DNA from: Glycomyces sp. YM15
GTDB taxonomy: Bacteria; Actinomycetota; Actinomycetes; Mycobacteriales; Micromonosporaceae
DNA: 64,000 nt
NCBI RefSeq assembly: GCF_016918015.1
Contig: NZ_JAERMK010000015.1
Location: 73,133-137,132, forward strand
Direction of reading: 5' to 3'
Positions within the stretch are counted from its first letter, which is position 1. Every line of letters starts with the position of its first letter. Of the stretch, positions 34,521-44,752 are shown one piece after another. Under the pieces are notes generated by a model that saw only the letters and a program-made list of their open reading frames with translations, ran no database searches and had not been told where the DNA came from. The position numbers and the translations under genes were made by a program.

Positions 34521-34982
34521 ATGGGTTCATCGAGTTGGGACTACACCGTGAAGTGGGAGGGTTCGATCGAGGCGACCTTCGCGAAACTGCGCCGTGACAC
34601 CTTCGAGGCCGGTGGTTTCTACTGGCCTTGGGTTGAGGGTGACCCTGAGAACGCGAAGCCGCGTTCACTCGCTGAATGGGACGGCTCGAAGTACGGCAAC
34701 GACTATCCAGGGGCGCACTCGATCGTGGATATCCGCGAGGTCGTCTCGGGTGTCGAACTCGACGACTTGCTGCCCCAGCAGAGTCTGGCCCTCACCTCGG
34801 ACGAATTGGTCGCGCTGTTCGGATCGGCGACGCCCACTATTGAGGATTGGGAGCGCGCCGGTGGAGAGAAGGCTGAGGAACTCTGGGAGTACGAGGCCGA
34901 CAGGGACAGCGCCCGGCACCTCGTGCTCTGGGGAGAAGGCGGGCCCGAACAGGTCGTCTTCTGGGGGCACTCGGGGGACTGA
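34521..34982 (+). CDS. Conserved actinobacterial protein of unknown function
   Basis: 153 residues, acidic and Trp-rich, with no signal or membrane segment. It starts MGSSSWDYTVKWEGSIEATFAKLRRDTFEAGGFYWPW, has AHSIVDIREV in the middle and ends EQVVFWGHSGD. The same start (G-x-S-x-W-D-Y), middle (THSILDI) and end (P-x-x-x-V-F-x-G-x-SGD) occur, from memory, in an unnamed Streptomyces family. It stands alone between nucS and the quinone reductase. No function can be given. Confidence 0.75.
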   Translation: MGSSSWDYTVKWEGSIEATFAKLRRDTFEAGGFYWPWVEGDPENAKPRSLAEWDGSKYGNDYPGAHSIVDIREVVSGVELDDLLPQQSLALTSDELVALFGSATPTIEDWERAGGEKAEELWEYEADRDSARHLVLWGEGGPEQVVFWGHSGD

Positions 34983-35041
34983 CGTCGTGCCTCGCCCAAT
35001 ACTACTGAGCGATCGAGCTCCAGGATCCCGCCAGCTGCTCG

Positions 35042-35812
35042 TCAGCGGGGGTCGGCGAGGTGGAGGTTGAAGCCGGTGGTTCCCGGGGTTTCCAAGCCGG
35101 GTGCGAGTTCTGAGGCGTCGGAGTGGGTGAGGCCGGTGTAGTCGCCGCCGGCTTCGGAGCGGTAGGGAATGGGGTCGGTCGTGAAGGCGGTGGCGAGGCG
35201 CCGGCGGAAGCGGTCGGTGATCTGGAGGTAGCGGTCTTCGCTGAGGTGGACGGCGCTGTGTTCGACGAAGGGCGGCAGGACGTCGAAGCCGGTGAAGTGG
35301 AGGAGGCCGTGGTTGAGCGGGAAGAGCAGGTCGTCGATGGGGCCGTTGACGCCTCGGGGCGTGTAGTGGCCGGCGCGGCTGCCGGTGAGGGTGGCGAGCA
35401 TGGCGCGCTTGCCGGCGAGGGGTCCGTCGCCGTAGCGGGGGATCGTTGCGCCGTAAGCGAAGTTGTAGGTGAAGACGCGGTCGATCCATCCCTTGAGGAT
35501 CGCGGGAACGGTGAACCACCAGAGCGGGAAGAGCAGGATGACGAGATCGGCGTCGAGCAGTTTCTGCTGTTCGGTGCGGATGTCGGAGGAGAGGCGGCCG
35601 GTTTCGTAGGCGGTGCCGGAGGCGTGCATGAAGTCCGGTCCGGTGACGCCGTCGAAGTCCGTGAAGTCGGCGGCCGACTGCCATTTCATGGCGTAGAGGT
35701 CGGAGACGACGACGTCGTGCCCGTCGGCGCGGAGGGAGCTCACGGCGAGGTCTTTCAGCGTGGCGGTCAACGAGTTCGCGTCGGGGTGCGCGTGGACGAT
35801 CAGTGCTTTCAT
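35042..35812 (-). CDS. NAD(P)H:quinone oxidoreductase (flavodoxin-fold)
   Basis: 256 residues. Flavodoxin-like fold of the NQO1/MdaB group: MKALIVHAHPDANSLT at the N-terminus (FMN/FAD phosphate loop), LVILLFPLWWFTVPAILKGWIDRVF (about residues 90-115) and LATLTGSRAGHY, all diagnostic. It reduces quinones by two electrons, limiting redox cycling. No regulator is adjacent; the gene is divergent from the Hsp70-like gene across 251 bp. Confidence 0.9.
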   Translation of the reverse strand: MKALIVHAHPDANSLTATLKDLAVSSLRADGHDVVVSDLYAMKWQSAADFTDFDGVTGPDFMHASGTAYETGRLSSDIRTEQQKLLDADLVILLFPLWWFTVPAILKGWIDRVFTYNFAYGATIPRYGDGPLAGKRAMLATLTGSRAGHYTPRGVNGPIDDLLFPLNHGLLHFTGFDVLPPFVEHSAVHLSEDRYLQITDRFRRRLATAFTTDPIPYRSEAGGDYTGLTHSDASELAPGLETPGTTGFNLHLADPR

Positions 35813-36063
35813 GCCGCCAAGCCTGGCCCGGATCGTTCGCGCGCACCAGAGTCCGGCTCGACCCCGGACGGGCGTTCCCCGGTCCGGTGGGGCCACCCTG
35901 ACCGGGCTGCGGCCCCGCACGTCAGGAGGGTTTCCTCAGGAGGGCGGCGGATCGTTCGGGCGGTGAGCGGTTTGAGGGAATTGCAGGGCCGCAAGAGGAT
36001 GCGGAACCTGTGACCGGCCCCACCCATTGAATCGGTTCGATTCGGCCCAATAGACTCACTCGC

Positions 36064-37599
36064 ATGCCTCCCTCATCCCGAGCAGTCGCAGTGGGGGTCG
36101 ACCTCGGGTCCTCGACCACGACCGTGTCGACCCGTCGCATCGATCAGAAGGCCGAGCCCGGGGAGGCGGCCTCGAGCGCGGCCCGCTTCGGGGCCGCCCG
36201 GGCAGATGACGCGGCCGTGCCCGGCCTTCCCGGCGATGAACCCGCGCTCATCGTGCTCGCCGTGCCCGCCACCTGGACTTCGACCCGCCGTCGGGCGCAC
36301 GCCGAGGCGGCGGCGAACGCCGGGTTCGAACCGGCCTTCCTCGTCTCCGAGCCCGAAGCCGCCGCCCGGCAGTACGCCGAAGTCCAAGGGGGCGAGGCAG
36401 AGTCGCAAGCTCCCCTCGTGGTCTGCAACATCGGCGCGGGCTCGTGTCACATCGGCGTCGTGAGCCGCGAAAGCGACCACTACACGGTCGAAGCCGCCAA
36501 GAGCGCCGACGACATCGGCGGGCGCGAGTTCGACCGGCTCCTGCTCGAGCACCTCGCGGGTCGGCACCGCCCGGCCGACCCCGAGTTCTGGGCGCGCGCG
36601 GGGGATCCGGCCGAGACCGCGCTGCGCGCCGAGGTGCTCGACGAGGTCCGGCGCGCCCGGGAGTACCTGACCGACCACCCCTCCGTGGCCCTCTCGCTGC
36701 CCGGCCTCGCCCGTGACCTGCGTCTGACCAGGGAGGACGCCGATCAGTGCCTCACTCCCGCGATCTTGCGGACCGTCGGCCTCGTCGAGGAGGCGATGCG
36801 GGACTCAGGCGTCGAGACCGATCAGCTCGCAGGCGTGCTGCTGGTCGGCGGGGTGAGCCGGATGCCGCTGGTGGCCGCGGTCCTCGGCCATCATCTCGGT
36901 GTCGAGCCGCTGCGCCCCGACCTGCCGGATCTGGTGATCGCCGAGGGCGCGGCACTGGCCGGACTCGCCAGGATGCGAAGCGACGGCGGCGAACCGACCG
37001 AGGTTCCCGTGGGATTCACCCGGTTGCGCACGAGCCCGGACGTGATGGTGACGGTCATGGTGGTCGTCTTCGCGGTCGCCTCGCTCGTCGGTGTCGCGCT
37101 CCTCAACCGCGGCGGGCACGATGCCGACGAGATCGACGGCGGCCTCGGCCTCGCCCCCACGAGCGAGGTCGTGGGCGAGACGACCGTCGCCGAGGCCGAG
37201 CCCGCCCCGTCGGAAGCCGGGGACTCCGCCGAGCCGGCCGAGACCGAGCGGGAAGCGTCCACAGAGGCGGCTGTCGAGTCGACGGGCGGCGTCTCGCCCT
37301 CGCCTTCGAACTCCACGCCGGCCTCCAGCGCGACGCCGCTGGCCCCGCCCGCGTCCGATCAGGCGGAAACCGCCGCCGAAGTGCCCGATGTGGTCGGCTC
37401 GACGGTGGCCGACGCGAGGCGGATCCTCGCCGAGGCCGGTTTCACCAATATTGCGGCCCAAGGCGACCGACGCGACACCGAGAGCCCTTCATACGGCGAT
37501 TGCGAGGTCACCGCCCAGTCGCCCAGCGGCGGGTCGCGGGCCGAGCAGGATACGACGGTCACCCTGCAGTACGTGTACGTCGGCACCGACTCCTGCTGA
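36064..37599 (+). CDS. Hsp70-like ATPase domain fused to membrane segment and PASTA domain
   Basis: 511 residues. Residues about 8-305 are Hsp70-like: phosphate 1 VGVDLGSSTTTV, then VLAVPATWTSTRRRAHAEAAANAGFE with SEPEAAA, phosphate 2 VVCNIGAGSCHIGVV, and adenosine loop VLLVGGVSRMPLV. The IB part is shortened by roughly 70 residues compared with DnaK, and the phosphate-2 Asp (DLGGGT in DnaK) is Asn. One membrane helix follows (about 325-345), then a long Ser/Pro/Glu-rich extracellular linker and a PASTA domain near residue 440 (VPDVVGSTVADARRILAEAGF) with two Cys. There is no substrate-binding domain. It probably links wall sensing by PASTA to a cytoplasmic, perhaps inactive, Hsp70 fold. Confidence 0.85.
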   Translation: MPPSSRAVAVGVDLGSSTTTVSTRRIDQKAEPGEAASSAARFGAARADDAAVPGLPGDEPALIVLAVPATWTSTRRRAHAEAAANAGFEPAFLVSEPEAAARQYAEVQGGEAESQAPLVVCNIGAGSCHIGVVSRESDHYTVEAAKSADDIGGREFDRLLLEHLAGRHRPADPEFWARAGDPAETALRAEVLDEVRRAREYLTDHPSVALSLPGLARDLRLTREDADQCLTPAILRTVGLVEEAMRDSGVETDQLAGVLLVGGVSRMPLVAAVLGHHLGVEPLRPDLPDLVIAEGAALAGLARMRSDGGEPTEVPVGFTRLRTSPDVMVTVMVVVFAVASLVGVALLNRGGHDADEIDGGLGLAPTSEVVGETTVAEAEPAPSEAGDSAEPAETEREASTEAAVESTGGVSPSPSNSTPASSATPLAPPASDQAETAAEVPDVVGSTVADARRILAEAGFTNIAAQGDRRDTESPSYGDCEVTAQSPSGGSRAEQDTTVTLQYVYVGTDSC

Positions 37600-37651
37600 A
37601 CGGCGAAGCGGCCCCCGCCCGGCTGGGAGGGGACCGCGGCGTCGGCGACGA

Positions 37652-39146
<1,495 letters not shown>

Positions 39147-39187
39147 CCGCCGAGCCGATGTGCGAGGCGGTGTCGTACTCGGTTCCT

Positions 39188-42100
39188 ATGCTCTTCAACG
39201 TGACTGAAATTGATCCCTCGATCTCCGCGCCCGTCGACGAGGACCGCATCGACTTCCCCGACGAGTGGCACGAGTTCGCCATGGACCGGCGTGGACGCGG
39301 CACGCCGCGGCCGGTGACCATTGATCCCAATGCGCCGCAACGGGTGAAGGCGCTCTTCGCCGAACACGCCGAACTCCTGGACCGCCTCATCGACGGCCTC
39401 GACGTCCCCGCCTACGCGCCGCTGATCCGGGCCGGGATCGCCGGCGAGGCCGACCCGCTCGGCGCCGCCCTGGCCCTCGCGATGCTCGCCCAGGTGGCCC
39501 CGGGCTCCAGCAGGGAGGTCGAGAACCTCGGCAGGGACGCCTGGATCGGCACGCACGGCCTCACCTTCGCGTGCCGCGCCGCGGTCGAGATGCTCGGATA
39601 CGAGGTGTACTACTGGAAGCGCAGCGGCGAGTACGGGCACGTGAGCATCGTGGCGCCCCACGCGCACCGGGTCGCGCTCATCAGTGAGCACCTGCACCGG
39701 ATCGGACGACTGCGGTCCCTCCTTGCGGCCCTTCCTGAAGACGAGTACACGACCGTCCGTGACCCGGTCGCGGCGCACCGCACCTCCGACGCGAAGAAGT
39801 TCGGAGCAGCGATGCTCATGCCCGACCAGGAGGACTGGGCCCACGAAGCCCTCGATTTCCACAATGGATGGCGCGGGCGGCGGTACGGGAGCAAGGAACT
39901 GATCTGGACCATCGCCTCGACGCCCGAGCACGTCGAGCGTGCGGGCATCACCTCGATCGGCGTGTACGGGGATGTTGCCGAGCGGATCGCCCTGGTCGTC
40001 AATGCCCTCGGTGCCGACGCGTTCCCCGTCTTCGTGAACACCCTCGAAGGCGAGGACCGTCCGAGCACCGAAGTGCGCCAGCGCCTCTTCGACGCCATCA
40101 GCCGCCTGCCCTCCGAAGCGGCACTCGCCTACCTCCTCGGCGACCTGACGAACCCGCATGCCATGGCCGCAGCTGCGCAGGCCGCCCGCCGCTTCCCGGT
40201 CCGCACCCTGCGCACGATCCTCTCGCTCGCGCCGAACGCCCACGCCGCCGGCAGGGTCCGCCTCTCGGGGTTCGCTCGCGCGAACGGCCTCCTCGACGCC
40301 GCCGAAACCCTGAACGAGGCCGAGCGGGACCGCCTTACGGAGCTGCTGGGCCGCCGCCACCCCGTCGCCGAGACCCTCCCGGAGGTCTTCACCACGCCCC
40401 CTTGGGCTCCGTACGCGAAGCCCGCCTCCAAGCGGGCCGCCCTTGCTCTCACGCCCCCGGACGTCGACCAGATCCGCTGGGCCCCAGGTGAACAGGAGGA
40501 GTGGCGCGTACTCTCCGGCTACGCGGCCGACTACTGGTCCGACCCCTCCCGCTGGGGGCGGAGGACCGCCGAGGACCCGAGCGACTGGGCGTTCAACCAC
40601 TTCATCGCCTACGCCTCCGACGACCGCACCCGGCCGCTGCTCCCGAAATGGGACGGCACTTCGGGATCCCTCACCATCGCAACCCTCAAACCGATCCTGG
40701 CCCGCTACGGCGACGAGGTCAAAGCGCATGTGATGGCGCTGCTCAAGCGCAAGACCTCGTTCCGCGATGCACTGCAGCCCCTCGTGAACCTCGACGCCGC
40801 ACGGTTGGCCGCGGGCTGGCTCTCCCGCTCCCGCAACGAACGCGCCGCCGCCCAGTCCTGGTTCGACCGGCACTCCGGCGACGCCGCCGCGTTCCTGGTC
40901 CCCGACGCCGTGGGCAAGGACGCGAAGCTCCGCAAGGCCGCCATGGACGCACTGCGGTACCTCGACCGCTCCGTTGTGGACGAACATGCGGCGACGTACG
41001 GCGAAGAGGCCGCCGCGGCCGTCGCCGCGCTGCTCGACGCCGACCCGTTCGACCCCCAGCTGCCGCGCATCCCCAAGCCCGGCGCGTGGGCCGACCCGGC
41101 GATGCTCCCGCAGGTGCTGCTCGGGGACCGCGCGGAGGCCTTGCCGGACGCGGCCGTGCGCACGCTGATGACGGCACTGGCGATGGACGAGTCGGAGCGC
41201 CCGTACCCGGGCGTCGACGTGCTGGCCGGCGAGTGCGCCCCGGAGTCGCTCGCGGCGTTCTCCTGGGGCCTGTTCGAGCTGTGGCTCTCGGCGGGGTCCC
41301 CGTCGAAGGACGCGTGGGCGATGGACCAGTTGCAGCGCTTCGCCGACGACTACGCGGTGCGGCGCCTCACCGAGCGCATCCGCGAATGGCCGGGCCAGGG
41401 CCAGAACCGCAAGGCGGTGCGCGGCCTGGAGGTGCTGGGCGGGGTCGGCTCGGAGTCCGCTCTGCGGGCCGTGCACGGCATCGCGCAGAAGGCGAAGTTC
41501 AAGGCGCTCAAGAAGACCGCGAACGAGCAGATCGAGGTGATCGCCGAGCGGCTGGAGCTGACGCTCGACCAGCTGGGGGACCGGCTCGTGCCGGACTTCG
41601 GGCTGGCCGAGGAGTCGCTGGTGCTCGACTACGGGCCCCGCTCGTTCACGATCGAGTTCGACGAGGCATTGAAGCCGTACGTGCTCGACGAGCAGCGGAA
41701 GCGCAAGGCGAGCGCGCCGAAGCCGAACGCCAAGGACGACCCGGAGCTCGCGCAGCCGGCGTACGAGCGGTTCACGACGCTGCGCCGCGACCTCAAGGCC
41801 ACGGCCGCCGAGCAGGTCAAGCGCCTCGAAGCGGCCATGGGCAGGCGCACGTGGTCGCGGGAGGAGTTCCAGGAGTTCCTGATCGACCACCCGCTCATGT
41901 GGCACCTCTCGAGCCGCCTGGTGTGGGAGGCCGGGGGCACGGCGTTCAGGCTCGCCGAGGACCGGACCCTCGCCGACGTCGAGGACGAGCCGTTCGAGCT
42001 GCCCGAGGACGCGGCGGTGCGACTGGCGCACCCGCTCACCCTCGGGGACGAGGTCGAGGCGTGGGCCTCGGTGTTCGCCGACTACGAGATCCTGCAGCCG

Positions 42101-42463
42101 TTCGACCAGTTGGCGCGGCCCGTGTTCGAACGGTCCGAAGAGGACCGCAAGAGCGGCCATGTGGCGCGGTTCGAGGGCGTGAAGGCCGGCGGCGGGCCGC
42201 TCATCGGGCTGCTCAACCGGGGCTGGAAGTTCGGCGGGCCGCAGGCCCGCGGCGGCGGCTACGGCCTGTACCGCGAGTTCCCCGAGGGGGGTTACGTGTT
42301 CCTCGACTCGACCCCCGGCGTCCACCCCGGCTACGGGTTCGACAACAGCGTCGAGCAGACCCTCGAGAACGTCGAACTGGTGCTGCCCGAAGGGGACGCG
42401 GTCAGCCCGGTGGCGGTCTCCGAGATCCTGCTCGTGGTGTCGCGGCTCAGCCGGTCCGCTTAG
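39188..42463 (+). CDS. Large DUF4132 protein
   Basis: 1,091 residues from the ATG at 39188; an in-frame ATG at 39158 adds ten residues and neither has a clear ribosome site. The N-terminal 750 residues are helical and Ala/Leu-rich, with HEAT-like stretches (for example residues 280-420 and 500-700). The C-terminal 320 residues match DUF4132: PDFGLAEESLVLDYGPRSFTIEFDEALKPYV, then AAMGRRTWSREEFQEFLIDHPLMWHLSSRLVW. DUF4132 proteins, including E. coli MolR/YehI, have no proven activity. There is no signal peptide. It is probably independent of the upstream tetR, and ends at a 14-bp hairpin. Confidence 0.88.
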   Translation: MLFNVTEIDPSISAPVDEDRIDFPDEWHEFAMDRRGRGTPRPVTIDPNAPQRVKALFAEHAELLDRLIDGLDVPAYAPLIRAGIAGEADPLGAALALAMLAQVAPGSSREVENLGRDAWIGTHGLTFACRAAVEMLGYEVYYWKRSGEYGHVSIVAPHAHRVALISEHLHRIGRLRSLLAALPEDEYTTVRDPVAAHRTSDAKKFGAAMLMPDQEDWAHEALDFHNGWRGRRYGSKELIWTIASTPEHVERAGITSIGVYGDVAERIALVVNALGADAFPVFVNTLEGEDRPSTEVRQRLFDAISRLPSEAALAYLLGDLTNPHAMAAAAQAARRFPVRTLRTILSLAPNAHAAGRVRLSGFARANGLLDAAETLNEAERDRLTELLGRRHPVAETLPEVFTTPPWAPYAKPASKRAALALTPPDVDQIRWAPGEQEEWRVLSGYAADYWSDPSRWGRRTAEDPSDWAFNHFIAYASDDRTRPLLPKWDGTSGSLTIATLKPILARYGDEVKAHVMALLKRKTSFRDALQPLVNLDAARLAAGWLSRSRNERAAAQSWFDRHSGDAAAFLVPDAVGKDAKLRKAAMDALRYLDRSVVDEHAATYGEEAAAAVAALLDADPFDPQLPRIPKPGAWADPAMLPQVLLGDRAEALPDAAVRTLMTALAMDESERPYPGVDVLAGECAPESLAAFSWGLFELWLSAGSPSKDAWAMDQLQRFADDYAVRRLTERIREWPGQGQNRKAVRGLEVLGGVGSESALRAVHGIAQKAKFKALKKTANEQIEVIAERLELTLDQLGDRLVPDFGLAEESLVLDYGPRSFTIEFDEALKPYVLDEQRKRKASAPKPNAKDDPELAQPAYERFTTLRRDLKATAAEQVKRLEAAMGRRTWSREEFQEFLIDHPLMWHLSSRLVWEAGGTAFRLAEDRTLADVEDEPFELPEDAAVRLAHPLTLGDEVEAWASVFADYEILQPFDQLARPVFERSEEDRKSGHVARFEGVKAGGGPLIGLLNRGWKFGGPQARGGGYGLYREFPEGGYVFLDSTPGVHPGYGFDNSVEQTLENVELVLPEGDAVSPVAVSEILLVVSRLSRSA

Positions 42464-42468
42464 CGGGA

Positions 42469-42500
42469 GGTGTTCCCCGGGGCCCGCCCCGGGGAACACC
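42469..42500. terminator. Bidirectional hairpin between DUF4132 and aldo/keto reductase genes
   Basis: Perfect 14-bp stem GGTGTTCCCCGGGG / CCCCGGGGAACACC (42469-42482 with 42487-42500), loop CCCG, between convergent genes. Confidence 0.85.
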
Positions 42501-42505
42501 CCGGC

Positions 42506-43441
42506 TCAGATTCGGGCCTGGGGGACCAGCGACTCGAGCTCGTCCCAGAGGGATTGGGGGATCTCGACGTCGAGGAGCGCGATGGTCTCGGCGGCCCGCT
42601 CGGGTCGGGAGATGCCGACCACTGTGGAGTCGACGAGCGGTGAGCGGGTCGAGAACTGGAGGGCGGCGGCGATGAGCGGCACCCCGGCGCGCTCGCACGC
42701 CTCGCTCATGGCGAACGCGGCGGCGGCGATGGCCTCGTCGCGTTCCCCGTAGCAGTACTTCGGCTGCTGCGCAGGGCCTTTGGCGAGCATCCCGCCGCCG
42801 TAGGGGGCGGCGTTGAGGACGCCGAGGCCGCCCGCGCGGGCCTTGGTGAACAGCTCCTCGGCCTCGCGGTTGAGCAGCGTGTACCGGTTGTGGTTGAGCA
42901 CGAGGTCGAATTCGCCGGTGTCGAGGTAGCGCTGGCTGAGCTGCACGTCGCCGGAGGCGACGGCGAGGTGGTCGGCGACGCCGGATTCGCGGATCTCGAT
43001 GAGCGCTTCGAGGGCGCCGCCGGGCGCGAAGCCGTCCTGCTTCATGAACTCGGGGTCGTGCAGGGCGAGGATCGGCAGGTGGTCGACGCCGAGGCGTTCG
43101 AGGCTCTCTTCGAGGGACCTGCGCACGCGGTCGCCGGAGTAGTCGCCGGTCTCGGGGTCGGCATCGACTTTGGTCTGGAGGACGAAGCCTTCGGGGAGGC
43201 CGCCGCGGCGGCGGATGGCCTCGCCGATGCGGCGCTCGGACAGGCCGTCCTTGCCGTAGTTGTTGCCGGTGTCGAGGTAGTTGACCTCGCTGTCGAAGAC
43301 GGCGAGGATCGTCTGGACGGCCCGCTCGTCGTCCACTTCGTACCCGTACACCGAGTCGAACCCGGCGAGCGTGCTGGTGCCTATGCACAGGGGCGTGACT
43401 TCGAGTCCGGTCGGGCCGAGAGTGTTGCGCTGCATGTTCAT
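42506..43441 (-). CDS. Aldo/keto reductase (aldose dehydrogenase-like)
   Basis: 311 residues, overlapping the ROK gene (ATGA). Aldo/keto reductase fold with the tetrad Asp and Tyr in YLDTGNNYG (about residues 55-63), Lys in FVLQTKVD and His in LALHDPE. The LGxTGLEVTPLCIGT start and YGYEVDDERAVQTI resemble the D-threo-aldose / L-fucose dehydrogenase branch, which oxidises free sugars to lactones with NAD(P). Co-transcribed with the sugar-sensing ROK regulator, it probably acts on the sugar imported by the divergent ABC system. Confidence 0.9.
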   Translation of the reverse strand: MNMQRNTLGPTGLEVTPLCIGTSTLAGFDSVYGYEVDDERAVQTILAVFDSEVNYLDTGNNYGKDGLSERRIGEAIRRRGGLPEGFVLQTKVDADPETGDYSGDRVRRSLEESLERLGVDHLPILALHDPEFMKQDGFAPGGALEALIEIRESGVADHLAVASGDVQLSQRYLDTGEFDLVLNHNRYTLLNREAEELFTKARAGGLGVLNAAPYGGGMLAKGPAQQPKYCYGERDEAIAAAAFAMSEACERAGVPLIAAALQFSTRSPLVDSTVVGISRPERAAETIALLDVEIPQSLWDELESLVPQARI

Positions 43442-44682
43442 CCGTTCGTCTTGAAATCGGTGCTATCGAGGCGGGCGGGGTCGAGGGCGTGTTCGATGAC
43501 CATGACGCCCGCGCCGATCGCGCCGCTGCTCTCGCCGGTGCGGGCGGCCGCGATGCGCAGGTGCCTGGTGGCCAAGGGCAGCGATCGCTGGTAGATGACC
43601 TCGCGGACGCCCGCGATGAGGTGGTCCCCGGCGAGCGAGAGGGAGCCGCCGATGACGATGATCGACGGGTTGAAGAAGTTGACGGCTCCGGCGAGGACTT
43701 CGCCGATGTCGCGTCCGGCCTGGCGGACGAGGCGGAGGGCGGGGACGGAGCCGGAGCGGGCGAGGTCGACGACGTCGAGGGAGCCGCCCGCGCGGATGCC
43801 CTGCTCGGTGAGGTTCTTGGCGATGGCCGCACCGGAGGCGACGGCTTCGAGGCAGCCGGTGTTGCCGCAGCGGCAGTGGACGTCGCCGGCGCCGGCGACG
43901 CGGTTGTGCCCCCAGTGGCCCGCCGCGCCTTGGGCTCCCCGGTAGACCTGGCCACTGGCGATGATGCCGCAGCCGATGCCGGTGGCGGCCTTGATGAACA
44001 GCAGGTGCTCGTATTCGGGCCAGGCGGTGAAGTGCTCGCCGAGGGCCATGATGTTGACGTCGTTGTCGACCATGACGGGCACCGGGATGCGTTCGCGCAC
44101 GTACGCGGGGACCTCGAAGCCGTCCCAGCCGGGCATGATCGGCGGGCTGACGGCGCGGCCGGTGTCGTGCTCGACGGGCCCGGGGAGGCCGATGCCGACA
44201 CCGAGGAGATCGCTCGCTGGGCGGCCGACTTCGGCGAGGAGCGCGAGGCCGTGTTCGACGGTCCAGTCGAGAACCGGCTTGGGGCCCAACGCGATGTCGA
44301 GGTCGGCGTTGGTGACGGCGAGGACGTTCCCGGCGAGGTCGGTGACGGCGAGCCGGGCGTGGGTGGCGCCGAGGTCGGCGCCGAGGACGATGCGCGCGGC
44401 GGGGTTGAACGCGAACGTGGCGGGCGGTCTGCCGCCGGTGGAGGCGGTCTCGCCGGTGGGGGCGATGAGCCCGGCGGCGAGCAGCGCGTCGATGCGGCCG
44501 GTGACGGTGGAGCGGGCGAGACCGGTGAGCGCCGCGAGTTCGGAGCGGGTCCGCGGGGCGCCGTCGCGCAGGAGCTGGAGCAGCGCTCCGGCGCCGACCG
44601 AGGCCCCTGGGGCCGGACGGCGGGGCACGGGCGAACCATCTGTCACACGACTAGTGAACCACACGGGTTTGGACGCAGGCAT
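43438..44682 (-). CDS. ROK-family transcriptional regulator
   Basis: Up to 414 residues from the ATG at 44682; no ribosome site is seen and a GTG near 44646 is a possible start. An N-terminal MarR-like winged helix (LRDGAPRTRSELAALTGLARSTVTGRIDALLAAGLI) is followed by a ROK domain: ATP/sugar loop LGADLGATHARLAV, GIGLPGPV, VDNDVNIMALGE, and zinc-binding CRCGNTGCLE. NagC/XylR-type proteins of this build bind sugars and repress transport genes. It is divergent from the sugar operon by 70 bp, so it is the likely regulator of both directions. Confidence 0.92.
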   Translation of the reverse strand: MPASKPVWFTSRVTDGSPVPRRPAPGASVGAGALLQLLRDGAPRTRSELAALTGLARSTVTGRIDALLAAGLIAPTGETASTGGRPPATFAFNPAARIVLGADLGATHARLAVTDLAGNVLAVTNADLDIALGPKPVLDWTVEHGLALLAEVGRPASDLLGVGIGLPGPVEHDTGRAVSPPIMPGWDGFEVPAYVRERIPVPVMVDNDVNIMALGEHFTAWPEYEHLLFIKAATGIGCGIIASGQVYRGAQGAAGHWGHNRVAGAGDVHCRCGNTGCLEAVASGAAIAKNLTEQGIRAGGSLDVVDLARSGSVPALRLVRQAGRDIGEVLAGAVNFFNPSIIVIGGSLSLAGDHLIAGVREVIYQRSLPLATRHLRIAAARTGESSGAIGAGVMVIEHALDPARLDSTDFKTNG

Positions 44683-44752
44683 GACGTAACTGTTTCATAA
44701 CGCCGACAACTTTTGCTTGTGCTCTGTCATAAGTCTGCCCTACGGTCGTCAT

